Assembly: GCA_029859555.1 (NCBI GenBank)
Contig: JAOUCV010000180.1
Coordinates: forward strand, 1-5,132
Direction: 5' to 3'
Length of the DNA: 5,132 bases
Source of the DNA: Gammaproteobacteria bacterium
GTDB taxonomy: Bacteria > Pseudomonadota > Gammaproteobacteria > UBA9214
Position 1 is the first letter of the stretch; the number at the start of each line of letters is the position of its first letter. Of this stretch, positions 1 to 5,132 are shown piece after piece. The translations under genes were made by a program, and so were the position numbers. Under the pieces are notes generated by a model. It was not told where the DNA came from, ran no database searches, and saw only the letters and a list, made by a program, of their open reading frames with translations.

Positions 1-1
1 C

Positions 2-112
2 TCCGGTATTAACCTGGTTGATAATGACCGTGAATACGAGGCATTGCTTGAACAGATATACCTGACCAAGACCGGCAAACACTATTTCAATCCGCTTTCT
101 GTGGCGATGTGA
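2..112 (+). CDS. 3' end of a probable deoxynucleoside kinase (partial)
   Basis: Only the last 36 residues and the TGA stop (110-112) are in the window; the start lies to the left. The tail contains LVDNDREYEALLEQI followed by TKTGKHYFNP. This resembles the C-terminus of bacterial deoxynucleoside kinases (dCK/dGK-type, which phosphorylate deoxynucleosides in nucleotide salvage), whose proteobacterial members commonly end in a G-(R/K/T)-H-(Y/F)-(F/Y)-N-P motif. I also recall such kinases, alone or next to folK, being found immediately before panB in gammaproteobacteria, which agrees with the position here. The P-loop and the catalytic core are outside the window, so the assignment rests on a short tail and context. 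The frame is well supported because it stays open from the left edge and has coding-like content. No terminator follows it before panB. Confidence 0.62.
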   Translation, partial: SGINLVDNDREYEALLEQIYLTKTGKHYFNPLSVAM

Positions 113-149
113 CAGCAGGCCGGGTGTAGCTCCGGGTGCAGGTACGGGA

Positions 150-177
150 TTCGCAAGGTTTATATGCCGACTATAAT
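150..177 (+). promoter_or_regulatory. Sigma70-like promoter of panB (near-leaderless)
   Basis: A perfect -10 box TATAAT lies at 172-177. Sixteen bases upstream is TTCGCA (150-155), which matches 4 of 6 positions of the -35 consensus. Transcription would be expected to start about 6-8 bases after the -10 box, at A184 or thereabouts, while the panB ATG is at 187. The mRNA would then have a leader of zero to a few bases. The -10 match is seen directly; promoter activity and the start site are inferred. Confidence 0.6.
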
Positions 178-186
178 TGACAGACT

Positions 187-1002
187 ATGACGACAGCCGC
201 GCAGCAAGCAAATCCCGTTACGCTCGAAACACTGCAGGCCATGCGTCAGCGTGGTGAGAAGATCGCCTGCCTGACAAGCTATGACGCCAGCTTTACCCGT
301 GTTCTTGAATCAGCCGGCGTTGATATGTTCATCATCGGCGACTCGTTGGGAATGGTAATGATGGGTTATGAGTCTACTGTGCCAGTGACTCTTGAAGACA
401 TGCTGCATCATGCGGCCAATGTTGCGCGAGCAGGCCAAACGGCATGGCGTATCGTGGACCTGCCCTGCGGCAGTTATGAAGCGCCCGCACAGGCCCTTGC
501 CAGTGCCCGGCGCCTGATGGACGAGGGCGGGGCGCACATGGTGAAGCTGGAAGGTGGCGTAGACAAGCTTGCAACTGTCGAGCATCTGGTCAGCAATAAT
601 ATCCCTGTTTGCGGTCACGTCGGTCTGTTGCCACAGTCAGTTGAGAAATACGGTGGTTACAAGGTGCAGGGACGTGATGCTGATGGTGCTGCGGCGATAC
701 TTGCCGATGCACAGGCATTGCAACAGGCCGGGGTTGGCATGCTGGTGGTGGAATGTGTTCCGGCAAGTCTCGCTGTGCAAATTACCGCGTCTGCGGAGGT
801 TCCTGTAATCGGTATCGGCGCCGGTGTCGCATGCGACGGCCAGGTGCTGGTGCTGTATGACATGCTCGGTATTACCAGTGGCCGGCTGCCGCGGTTTGCA
901 AAAAACTTTTTGCAGGAAAACGGCAGTGTTCATGCTGCTGTTGCCGCGTTCGTCAGGGCCGTCAAGGACGGCAGCTACCCGGCAACAGAGCACAGCTACT
1001 GA
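187..1002 (+). CDS. panB: 3-methyl-2-oxobutanoate hydroxymethyltransferase (ketopantoate hydroxymethyltransferase)
   Basis: PanB transfers a hydroxymethyl group from 5,10-methylenetetrahydrofolate to alpha-ketoisovalerate, giving ketopantoate, the first committed step of cytoplasmic pantothenate synthesis. At 271 residues it is close to E. coli PanB (264) and forms a single TIM-barrel. The Mg-binding and catalytic acids are all present: Asp52 in GDSLGM, Asp91 in DLPCG, Glu122 in VKLEGG and Glu189 in VVECVP, equivalent to Asp45, Asp84, Glu114 and Glu181 of E. coli. Also seen are CGHVGLLPQSV (142-152), GGYKVQGR (156-163) and IGIGAGVACDGQVL (208-221). The start is fixed: an in-frame TGA lies at 178-180, and the residues after Met1 align with the E. 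coli N-terminus. There is no Shine-Dalgarno sequence, and a TATAAT box ends 9 bases before the ATG. panC follows after 8 bases, so the two are probably cotranscribed. Confidence 0.97.
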   Translation: MTTAAQQANPVTLETLQAMRQRGEKIACLTSYDASFTRVLESAGVDMFIIGDSLGMVMMGYESTVPVTLEDMLHHAANVARAGQTAWRIVDLPCGSYEAPAQALASARRLMDEGGAHMVKLEGGVDKLATVEHLVSNNIPVCGHVGLLPQSVEKYGGYKVQGRDADGAAAILADAQALQQAGVGMLVVECVPASLAVQITASAEVPVIGIGAGVACDGQVLVLYDMLGITSGRLPRFAKNFLQENGSVHAAVAAFVRAVKDGSYPATEHSY

Positions 1003-1010
1003 AACCTGTT

Positions 1011-1862
1011 ATGCAAACATTGTCGAGCACTGCTTCACTGCGTGAAAGTATCAGCGCACAACGTCTGCAGGGGCGGCGCATTGCCTTTGTACCGACCATG
1101 GGCAACCTGCATGCCGGTCACCTGCAGCTGGTACGCCAGGCGAGCATTCTGGCTGACTGTGTTGTTGTGAGTATCTTTGTAAACCCGATGCAGTTTGGTC
1201 CCGGTGAAGACTTCGCCACTTACCCGCGTACCCTTGATGCCGACAAGGCTGCGTTGCAGGCGGAAGGTGTTGAGGTGCTGTTTTTACCCGCCGTGGAAGA
1301 AATGTATGCCGCGGGCCTGGAACAGGCGACGCGGATCGAAGTGCCCGGATTTGAGGGTGATTTGTGTGGCCGCTCGCGGCCGGGGTTCTTCACCGGTATT
1401 GCCACCGTGGTCACCGGGCTGTTTAACCGGGTACAGCCCGACATCGCCGTCTTTGGTGAAAAGGATTACCAGCAGCTGGTGATGATCAAACGTATGGTGC
1501 GGGATCTGTGCATGCCCATCGAGGTTCAGGGTGTGGCGACCATGCGTGAGGCGGACGGGCTGGCGATGAGTTCGCGCAACGCTTATCTGGATGCGGCGCA
1601 GCGTGACAGGGCGGTACACCTCTACCAGGTGCTGGGTACAGTGAAGGCGGCTCTGGAATCGGGTAGCCGTGACTATACGGTCCTCGAACAACACGCCCTG
1701 GAAAGTCTGCAGCAGGCCGGCTTTGTGCCTGACTATGTCAGTGTCAGGGAGCAGCGCAGTTTGCGTGTGCCCGGGCCGGGATGCAAGCAGCTGGTGGTGC
1801 TGGGCGCGGCCACCCTGGGGAGTACGCGCTTGATTGACAATATCAGTTTATCAATAACTTAG
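1011..1862 (+). CDS. panC: Pantothenate synthetase (pantoate--beta-alanine ligase)
   Basis: PanC condenses pantoate with beta-alanine using ATP, through a pantoyl-adenylate intermediate, as the last step of pantothenate synthesis. The 283 residues match the usual length. The nucleotidyltransferase HIGH-type motif is HAGH (34-37) within PTMGNLHAGH. IFVNPMQF (55-62) supplies the pantoate-binding Asn and Gln. FGEKDYQQL (148-156) carries the conserved Lys, Asp and Gln, and LAMSSRNAYL (184-193) is the KMSKS-like segment. GSTRLIDNI (270-278) is the typical C-terminal motif. The conserved RPGHF segment reads RPGFF here (123-127), with Phe126 in place of His; I think this variant occurs in other proteobacteria, but I cannot check. 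The Met1 start aligns with the E. coli N-terminus. No clear Shine-Dalgarno sequence precedes it; the panB stop is 8 bases upstream, so translational coupling is plausible. Confidence 0.97.
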   Translation: MQTLSSTASLRESISAQRLQGRRIAFVPTMGNLHAGHLQLVRQASILADCVVVSIFVNPMQFGPGEDFATYPRTLDADKAALQAEGVEVLFLPAVEEMYAAGLEQATRIEVPGFEGDLCGRSRPGFFTGIATVVTGLFNRVQPDIAVFGEKDYQQLVMIKRMVRDLCMPIEVQGVATMREADGLAMSSRNAYLDAAQRDRAVHLYQVLGTVKAALESGSRDYTVLEQHALESLQQAGFVPDYVSVREQRSLRVPGPGCKQLVVLGAATLGSTRLIDNISLSIT

Positions 1863-1896
1863 AGATGGTATCTAAATCAAAAGCCATGCTGCTCTC

Positions 1897-1925
1897 TTGC
1901 AGTATCGCGCCGGAGTCAGCATAAT
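1897..1925 (+). promoter_or_regulatory. Sigma70-like promoter of panD
   Basis: TTGCAG (1897-1902) and CATAAT (1920-1925) are separated by exactly 17 bases. They match the -35 consensus at 4 of 6 positions and the -10 consensus at 5 of 6. The predicted transcript starts near 1932, giving a leader of about 30 bases before the panD ATG. Its position in the only sizeable gap of the pan cluster suggests that panD has its own promoter in addition to any read-through from panBC. Function is inferred from sequence match and position. Confidence 0.6.
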
Positions 1926-1963
1926 TGCGCCTCGATTCTGGATAGAGAGGCTGTGCCGGTTAC

Positions 1964-2344
1964 ATGCAAATCACCTTGTTAAAATCCAAGCTGCACCATG
2001 CGAATGTGACGCATTCCGAGCTCGAATACGAGGGTTCCTGCGCGATTGATGGTGCGCTGCTGGAAGCCGCCAATATCAGCGAGTACGAGCAGATCCAGAT
2101 CTACAACCTCAATAATGGCGAGCGCTTCACCACCTATGCCATTCGTGCCGAGGACCAGTCCGGCATCATCTCCGTGAATGGCGCGGCCGCCCACAAGGCC
2201 AACCCCGGTGACCGCATCATCATTTGCACCTATGCCGTTTTGTCACAGCAGGAGGCGGCCGCTTTCCAACCGACACTGGTCTATCTCGACGCCGGTAACC
2301 GTATTAAAGACAGTCGTAACGCCATTCCTGTTCAGGTCGCCTGA
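1964..2344 (+). CDS. panD: Aspartate 1-decarboxylase, pyruvoyl-dependent proenzyme
   Basis: PanD decarboxylates L-aspartate to beta-alanine, the second substrate of PanC. It is made as an inactive proenzyme that cleaves itself between Gly24 and Ser25, turning Ser25 into the pyruvoyl cofactor and giving a short beta and a longer alpha chain. The cleavage site is seen as YEGSCAID (22-29). Other active-site positions match E. coli numbering exactly: Lys9, His11, Tyr22, Arg54, Thr57, Tyr58 and Asn72 (in ISVNGAAAH). The length of 126 residues and the ending AIPVQVA are the same as in E. coli. A purine-rich AGAGG (1946-1950) is the best ribosome-binding candidate, but it lies 13 bases before the ATG, further than usual. 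The start is supported by alignment of [11 protein letters not shown] with the family N-terminus. The gene converges on cti. Confidence 0.97.
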   Translation: MQITLLKSKLHHANVTHSELEYEGSCAIDGALLEAANISEYEQIQIYNLNNGERFTTYAIRAEDQSGIISVNGAAAHKANPGDRIIICTYAVLSQQEAAAFQPTLVYLDAGNRIKDSRNAIPVQVA

Positions 2345-2357
2345 TCAAACAGAGCAG

Positions 2358-2380
2358 CAGGCCAAATGGATTCGGCCCTG
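2358..2380. terminator. Weak hairpin between convergent panD and cti (doubtful terminator)
   Basis: The 50-base gap between the two convergent stops contains GGCC (2360-2363) and GGCC (2374-2377) around a 10-base loop. Two more pairs are possible across a bulged C (2378), giving CAGGCC against GGCCCTG. No T-run follows on either strand, so it lacks the second half of an intrinsic terminator. It is listed because it is the only stem in the place where a shared bidirectional terminator would be expected. Confidence 0.22.
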
Positions 2381-2394
2381 TCACAATTATTTAC

Positions 2395-4827
2395 TCAGCG
2401 GTTTGCATAGCGGTTCAGGTCGAACAGGCCTGACAGTACCGGTTCCTGTTCGGCATATTCGTCCTGAAACCAGTCTGCTGTTTCCCAGAAACTGTCATTG
2501 GTGCGGCGTATGCCGTAGATGCCGGCAAAGCGTTCGTATTCATCCAGTGTATTGATGTTGATAATACGGCTGGTGAAATCCTCCAGCTCGTCGGGCTCCA
2601 CCACGAAGAAAAAGTTCGGGTATGAACCTTCCAGTCCCTTGACCACTGTCAGCGTGTCGTGGGCGTAATCGCGGTTGTCGCGTTTGCTTTCGTCGGAGAG
2701 CAGGGAAGTGACGCTCAGGTAGGCCTTGTCGCGTATCAGTGAGTAGGCAAAGTCTGTTTCCGGTTTGTCTGTTTTGATGCGAACAAAGGCAACATCAGGA
2801 AACACCCGCAGACGTTTTCCCTTGATGGCGGCGATTTCACGCATGAAGCTGTCGGCGCGTGCTTCAACAGTATTGTCTTGCGGGTCTATGCAGTTTGTCT
2901 GCCCGCAGCGATCCAGATGATAGGCGTCGCCTGTCATTGGACCCAGCCGGTCTCCGATGTGATCGTAGAGTTCCCGTTGCGGGTCATCGGTTTTGTAGCC
3001 GGTGACAACCTCTACATCCAGCCATTCCATCGGACCGCCGATGCGCTCATCCATGCCGCTGCGGATACCGACATACCATGAATCCATGATTTCCTTGCGT
3101 GGTCCAACCGGCAGAAAGGCCAGAAAATTATCTTCACCTTCCATACGCAGAAAATCCATGTACAGGCGTGTCATCAGTTGATGCCCGACGTTGCCATATA
3201 CGTTAAAACCGGCTACCAGCAGGTAATGAATACGCTCCAGTAGCGGGTAATCAATGACCCAGGCGCTTTCCGGAAAGTCCCCGATAAAACCATTGCGTAC
3301 CGATGCGCTGTCGAAATGCCGGAAGATGGTGAGCGCGGCATTCGGGTTGCTGCCATTCCCGTCCCAGATGAATTCCATGGCAGAACCAATATCCTGCTCC
3401 GGCATTTTCTCAAACCACGCCTGCCTGGCATTCATGTAATCACGCTGGTGGCCGGCGTACTCATTCCAGGCTTTCTTGACCCGCAGGATGTCGCCTTTCT
3501 CCGAAGGCAGTTCCAGGTATTTCGCATTTGTATCAAGGAATTCAGGATAGTTGGAAGACAGGTCCTTGTCCGGGTCAAAGAATACCACCCAGAACTGGTC
3601 TTCAATGACATTCAGTGCAACCTGGCCGCGACACACGGGGCCCTTGATAAAACCCTCAATAATAAAGTGCGCGTCGTCCAGCAGAAAACGGTAACGTGAC
3701 TTTACCGGTATCGGTTTGAATGCCATGAATGGATTGGATGAAATGTGCGGTTCGTAGGAGGGCAGTTCAGTAACGCTGTACTCCGGGGTAATAAACAGTT
3801 CGCGGTACCGGGTCATGCGTTGTGGCGACAGTTCGTAGACTATGTGGCTCTTGGTAACAATGCTGGCATCATAGCTTCGCAGGCGGTAATAAAAGGGTGC
3901 GGTACCCGGGTCATCAAACGGACGTGTCGTTGCAATTTCCACGATAGCCTGGCCCGGTGGCGTGGATGACCTGACCAGGCGATAAAATTCCCGTGTCTCG
4001 CTGCCTTCGAAATGCAGGTGTGCCTGGAACAGGTGCTCGTAGATATAACGGCTGACCAGTTGCTGCTTTTTGGTCTGATTGTTAAAGAATGTTTCCCAGT
4101 CTTTTATTTGAGCAGCAGCTGCAGCCGAGGGTTGTGCTGCGGGTGGCTCCGGTGCGCCCTGTGCCAGCCATTGCACCAGTGTTTTATATTCCGCATCACT
4201 CAGGTTGGGCATGGCATAGGGCATGCCCCATGACGGGTGCTTCTCTGCGAAGCTGTCAAACTCCTCGCGTTTCGGGCACACCTGTTCGCGGTCGAGGCGG
4301 GTATCCAGATCATCCGAAAGCTTGCCGGTGCGGGCCTGCGGATGCAGCTGTTTCAGTCTCAACATCTGGTACATGACAGATTGCCGCAGCATTTCTTCGC
4401 TGGTGTGCGCATCCTCGGCGAGAATCGGAAAGAATTCCTTCGCGCGCCATTCCGCGGTAGTGCTGGCATCAATAAACAGGCGGCTGGGGGCGGTGCCAGT
4501 GATGCGTTCGCCGTCATAGACGCGTTGCTTGCTGGCGCCGCGGGTCAGGCCCTCGTGCGAGGACAGCTTCAGCTGGCAAGGGGCATCAACACAGCCATGA
4601 CAGACAACGCAGCGGCGTTCCAGTATCGGTTTTACACGTTCCCCGTACGGTATCGGTTGCCCGGGTGTCATGGCGATCAGTCCATAATCAAGATCAACCT
4701 GCTGGCTGAGGGGTGATGTGGAGGTGCTGGAGCAGGATGACAGTCCCAGCCATGCGGCCAGTAGTACAACCAGGCACAGGATGCAGGCAGGTGTATGGCC
4801 TGAAAAGAGATTGCGGTGAAAATACAT
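2395..4827 (-). CDS. cti: Fatty acid cis/trans isomerase, haem c lipoprotein
   Basis: Cti converts cis to trans double bonds in phospholipid acyl chains in place, making the membrane more rigid under solvent, heat or osmotic stress; the known enzymes are periplasmic cytochrome c-type proteins. Residues 1-31 form a signal peptide (basic start, hydrophobic 14-29) ending in a lipobox LSSC (29-32); Ser33 suggests outer-membrane sorting. The haem site is CVVCH (73-77), followed by Cys79 and Cys84. A cytochrome-like end GMPYAMPNLSDAEYKTLVQW (201-220) offers Met202 or Met206 as a possible axial ligand. A Pro/Ala linker (226-240) leads to the large CTI region, with FLLDDAHFIIEGFIKGPVCR (381-400), ALTIFRHFDS (498-507) and YLLVAGFNVYGNVGHQL (535-551). 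At 810 residues it is slightly longer than P. putida Cti (766, recalled). An in-frame TAG at 4837-4839 fixes the ATG as the first possible start; no Shine-Dalgarno sequence is visible. Confidence 0.93.
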   Translation of the reverse strand: MYFHRNLFSGHTPACILCLVVLLAAWLGLSSCSSTSTSPLSQQVDLDYGLIAMTPGQPIPYGERVKPILERRCVVCHGCVDAPCQLKLSSHEGLTRGASKQRVYDGERITGTAPSRLFIDASTTAEWRAKEFFPILAEDAHTSEEMLRQSVMYQMLRLKQLHPQARTGKLSDDLDTRLDREQVCPKREEFDSFAEKHPSWGMPYAMPNLSDAEYKTLVQWLAQGAPEPPAAQPSAAAAAQIKDWETFFNNQTKKQQLVSRYIYEHLFQAHLHFEGSETREFYRLVRSSTPPGQAIVEIATTRPFDDPGTAPFYYRLRSYDASIVTKSHIVYELSPQRMTRYRELFITPEYSVTELPSYEPHISSNPFMAFKPIPVKSRYRFLLDDAHFIIEGFIKGPVCRGQVALNVIEDQFWVVFFDPDKDLSSNYPEFLDTNAKYLELPSEKGDILRVKKAWNEYAGHQRDYMNARQAWFEKMPEQDIGSAMEFIWDGNGSNPNAALTIFRHFDSASVRNGFIGDFPESAWVIDYPLLERIHYLLVAGFNVYGNVGHQLMTRLYMDFLRMEGEDNFLAFLPVGPRKEIMDSWYVGIRSGMDERIGGPMEWLDVEVVTGYKTDDPQRELYDHIGDRLGPMTGDAYHLDRCGQTNCIDPQDNTVEARADSFMREIAAIKGKRLRVFPDVAFVRIKTDKPETDFAYSLIRDKAYLSVTSLLSDESKRDNRDYAHDTLTVVKGLEGSYPNFFFVVEPDELEDFTSRIININTLDEYERFAGIYGIRRTNDSFWETADWFQDEYAEQEPVLSGLFDLNRYANR

Positions 4828-4841
4828 GTAGCTTGTCTACA
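4827..4841. repeat. Short inverted repeat touching the cti start codon
   Basis: TGTAG (4827-4831) and CTACA (4837-4841) form a perfect 5-bp inverted repeat around 5 bases. In the cti message this would be a small hairpin directly before the start codon, with the A of the AUG in the stem. The stem is short and partly A-U, so it may be chance. Confidence 0.3.
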
Positions 4842-4869
4842 GTTGTTTAACGGCTGCCAACTTTACCAG

Positions 4870-4905
4870 AACCCGGGCAGTATTATAAAAAATCGCGCCC
4901 GGGTT
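4870..4905. repeat. 9-bp inverted repeat around a TATAAT box
   Basis: AACCCGGGC (4870-4878) and GCCCGGGTT (4897-4905) are exact reverse complements separated by 18 bases, 27 bp from half-site to half-site. The enclosed A/T-rich spacer holds an A6 run and the TATAAT read on the minus strand. The right arm overlaps the left arm of the terminator-like hairpin at 4896-4916, so the two foldings exclude each other. It could be an operator over the cti promoter, an RNA structure, or the ends of a lost small element. Confidence 0.55.
4882..4887 (-). promoter_or_regulatory. Possible -10 box for cti
   Basis: The minus strand reads TATAAT here, 55 bases before the cti ATG, which would give a leader of about 48 bases. 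No good -35 hexamer lies 16-18 bases upstream (the 17-base position reads GCTGCA, inside the GC-rich hairpin). If real, the promoter is weak or needs an activator. The T-run of the terminator-like hairpin runs straight into this box, so the match may be incidental. Confidence 0.35.
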
Positions 4906-4916
4906 GCAGCCGGGCG
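4887..4916 (-). terminator. Intrinsic-terminator-like hairpin, minus strand, upstream of cti
   Basis: CGCCCGG (4896-4902) and CCGGGCG (4910-4916) make a perfect all-GC 7-bp stem with a 7-base loop. Read on the minus strand, the stem is followed by CGA and then six T (4892 down to 4887), the form of a rho-independent terminator. It lies 60-90 bases before the cti start codon. No minus-strand gene is visible to its right within the window, so it would stop either a transcript coming from outside or cti's own leader. The 3-base gap before the T-run weakens it somewhat. Confidence 0.5.
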
Positions 4917-4932
4917 TAACCGGCAGCAGCGA

Positions 4933-5097
4933 CCCATGGCAAGCAGTTCCTGGTACATGGCAGCGCGCTTTGTCGAGGAGCTCAATAAACTGGACGGCGA
5001 CCACCGCTACCGCCTGCCGAGCGAGGCGGAATGGGAGGTTGCCGCGCGGGCCGGTAGTACCGGACCGGGTCCGATGCCGGTTGAGAATCCGGATTAA
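4933..5097 (+). pseudogene. Remnant of a formylglycine-generating-enzyme (FGE-sulfatase) domain protein
   Basis: The reading frame from about 4933 to the TAA at 5095-5097 encodes 54 residues that fit one internal stretch of the FGE-sulfatase fold (SUMF1-like, also used by EgtB- and PvdO-type proteins). PMASSSW corresponds to the usual PV..VSW, then AARFVEELNKLDGDHRYRLP and SEAEWEVAARAGSTG match the family hallmark RLPTEAEWEYAARAG. A full domain has some 200 or more residues. The part before PV..VSW is missing, although the frame stays open further left, and everything after ARAGSTG is replaced by a short unrelated tail. Cofactor and catalytic residues of FGE enzymes lie in the missing C-terminal part, so the fragment cannot be a working enzyme. 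There is no Shine-Dalgarno sequence before the ATG at 4936. I infer a decayed or recombined gene end; a small expressed protein is less likely. Confidence 0.7.
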
Positions 5098-5104
5098 TAT
5101 GCAT

Positions 5105-5132
5105 GGTTTATCAATAACTCAGGAGATAAACC
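5105..5132. repeat. 8-bp inverted repeat at the right edge enclosing a ribosome-binding site
   Basis: GGTTTATC (5105-5112) and GATAAACC (5125-5132) are exact reverse complements with 12 bases between, 20 bp from half-site to half-site (about two helical turns). The loop contains AGGA of the Shine-Dalgarno sequence. The window ends at the last base of the right arm, so the repeat may be longer: if the next bases are ATG, the arms extend to 11 bp using CATGG at 5102-5106. It could act as a DNA operator or as an RNA hairpin over the start of the next gene. Confidence 0.55.
5121..5125 (+). promoter_or_regulatory. Shine-Dalgarno sequence of a gene starting beyond the right edge
   Basis: AGGAG is the strongest ribosome-binding match in the window. 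With seven bases after it to the edge, a start codon at 5133 would have ideal spacing. An ATG at 5099 in a different frame is also open to the edge, but it has no ribosome-binding site. A four-codon frame, ATG at 5103 to TAA at 5117 (MVYQ), precedes the site. The identity of the next gene cannot be told. Confidence 0.5.

Noticed and set aside
177..182. Perfect TTGACA (-35 consensus) overlapping the panB -10 box
   Set aside because: At 16-18 bases downstream there is no -10-like hexamer (the sequence there is GC-rich panB coding sequence), so it is unlikely to act as a promoter.
1284..1694. A 136-codon minus-strand open frame opposite panC
   Set aside because: It is antisense to the catalytic core of PanC, with no family motif and no promoter or ribosome-binding evidence.
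4237..4716. A 159-codon plus-strand open frame inside cti
   Set aside because: It lies entirely antisense to the strongly conserved haem domain and signal peptide of Cti, shows no recognisable domain and has no ribosome-binding site. It is a shadow of the high-GC coding strand.
4816..4932. Extending the FGE-like frame back to the ATG at 4816
   Set aside because: The frame is open, but residues before PMASSSW show no family resemblance, the ATG lies inside the antisense of the cti signal peptide, and the stretch crosses the hairpin cluster. The extension is probably non-coding.
4933..5132. Target gene of a diversity-generating retroelement, since these often use FGE-like or C-type-lectin folds
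   Set aside because: The C-terminal part that would hold the variable repeat is absent, and there is no template repeat or reverse transcriptase in the window.
5099..5132. A gene starting at ATG 5099 (MHGLSITQEIN...) and running off the edge
   Set aside because: It cannot be excluded, but it has no ribosome-binding site, while the strong AGGAG at 5121-5125 points to a start at about 5133 in another frame.
1..5132. tRNA, rRNA, CRISPR array, insertion sequence or phage genes
   Set aside because: Reading both strands showed no cloverleaf-like or rRNA segments, no spaced repeats, and no transposase or phage motifs. The window is compactly filled by housekeeping genes and cti.

Overview
The window reads as ordinary chromosome from a proteobacterium, most likely a gammaproteobacterium. 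This rests on recalled family resemblance only: an E. coli-length PanD with the same active-site numbering, a deoxynucleoside-kinase-like gene end just before panB, and a periplasmic haem-type fatty acid cis/trans isomerase (Cti). No genus can be named.

Layout. Bases 2-112 are the 3' end of a plus-strand gene resembling the deoxynucleoside kinase family. A 74-bp gap (113-186) carries a sigma70-like promoter almost touching the start of panB (187-1002). panC (1011-1862) follows 8 bases later. A 101-bp gap then holds a second promoter (1897-1925) for panD (1964-2344). A large minus-strand gene (2395-4827) converges on panD, with 50 bp between the two stops. It encodes an 810-residue Cti with a lipoprotein signal, a CXXCH haem site and a long catalytic region. 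The last 305 bases have no intact gene. They hold a cluster of GC-rich inverted repeats upstream of cti (one with the form of a minus-strand terminator), a fragment of a formylglycine-generating-enzyme (FGE-sulfatase) domain (4933-5097), and at the right edge an 8-bp inverted repeat enclosing a Shine-Dalgarno sequence that probably belongs to a gene starting just outside.

How the genes work together. PanB makes ketopantoate from alpha-ketoisovalerate, PanD makes beta-alanine from aspartate, and PanC joins pantoate to beta-alanine to give pantothenate (vitamin B5, coenzyme A precursor). Ketopantoate reductase (PanE, or IlvC acting in its place) is not in the window. Cti is unrelated to this pathway: it converts cis to trans unsaturated acyl chains in membrane phospholipids as a rapid stress response. 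No new multi-gene system is visible. The points most worth a second look are the control sequences around the cti upstream region and the right edge, the FGE remnant, and the near-leaderless arrangement of panB.
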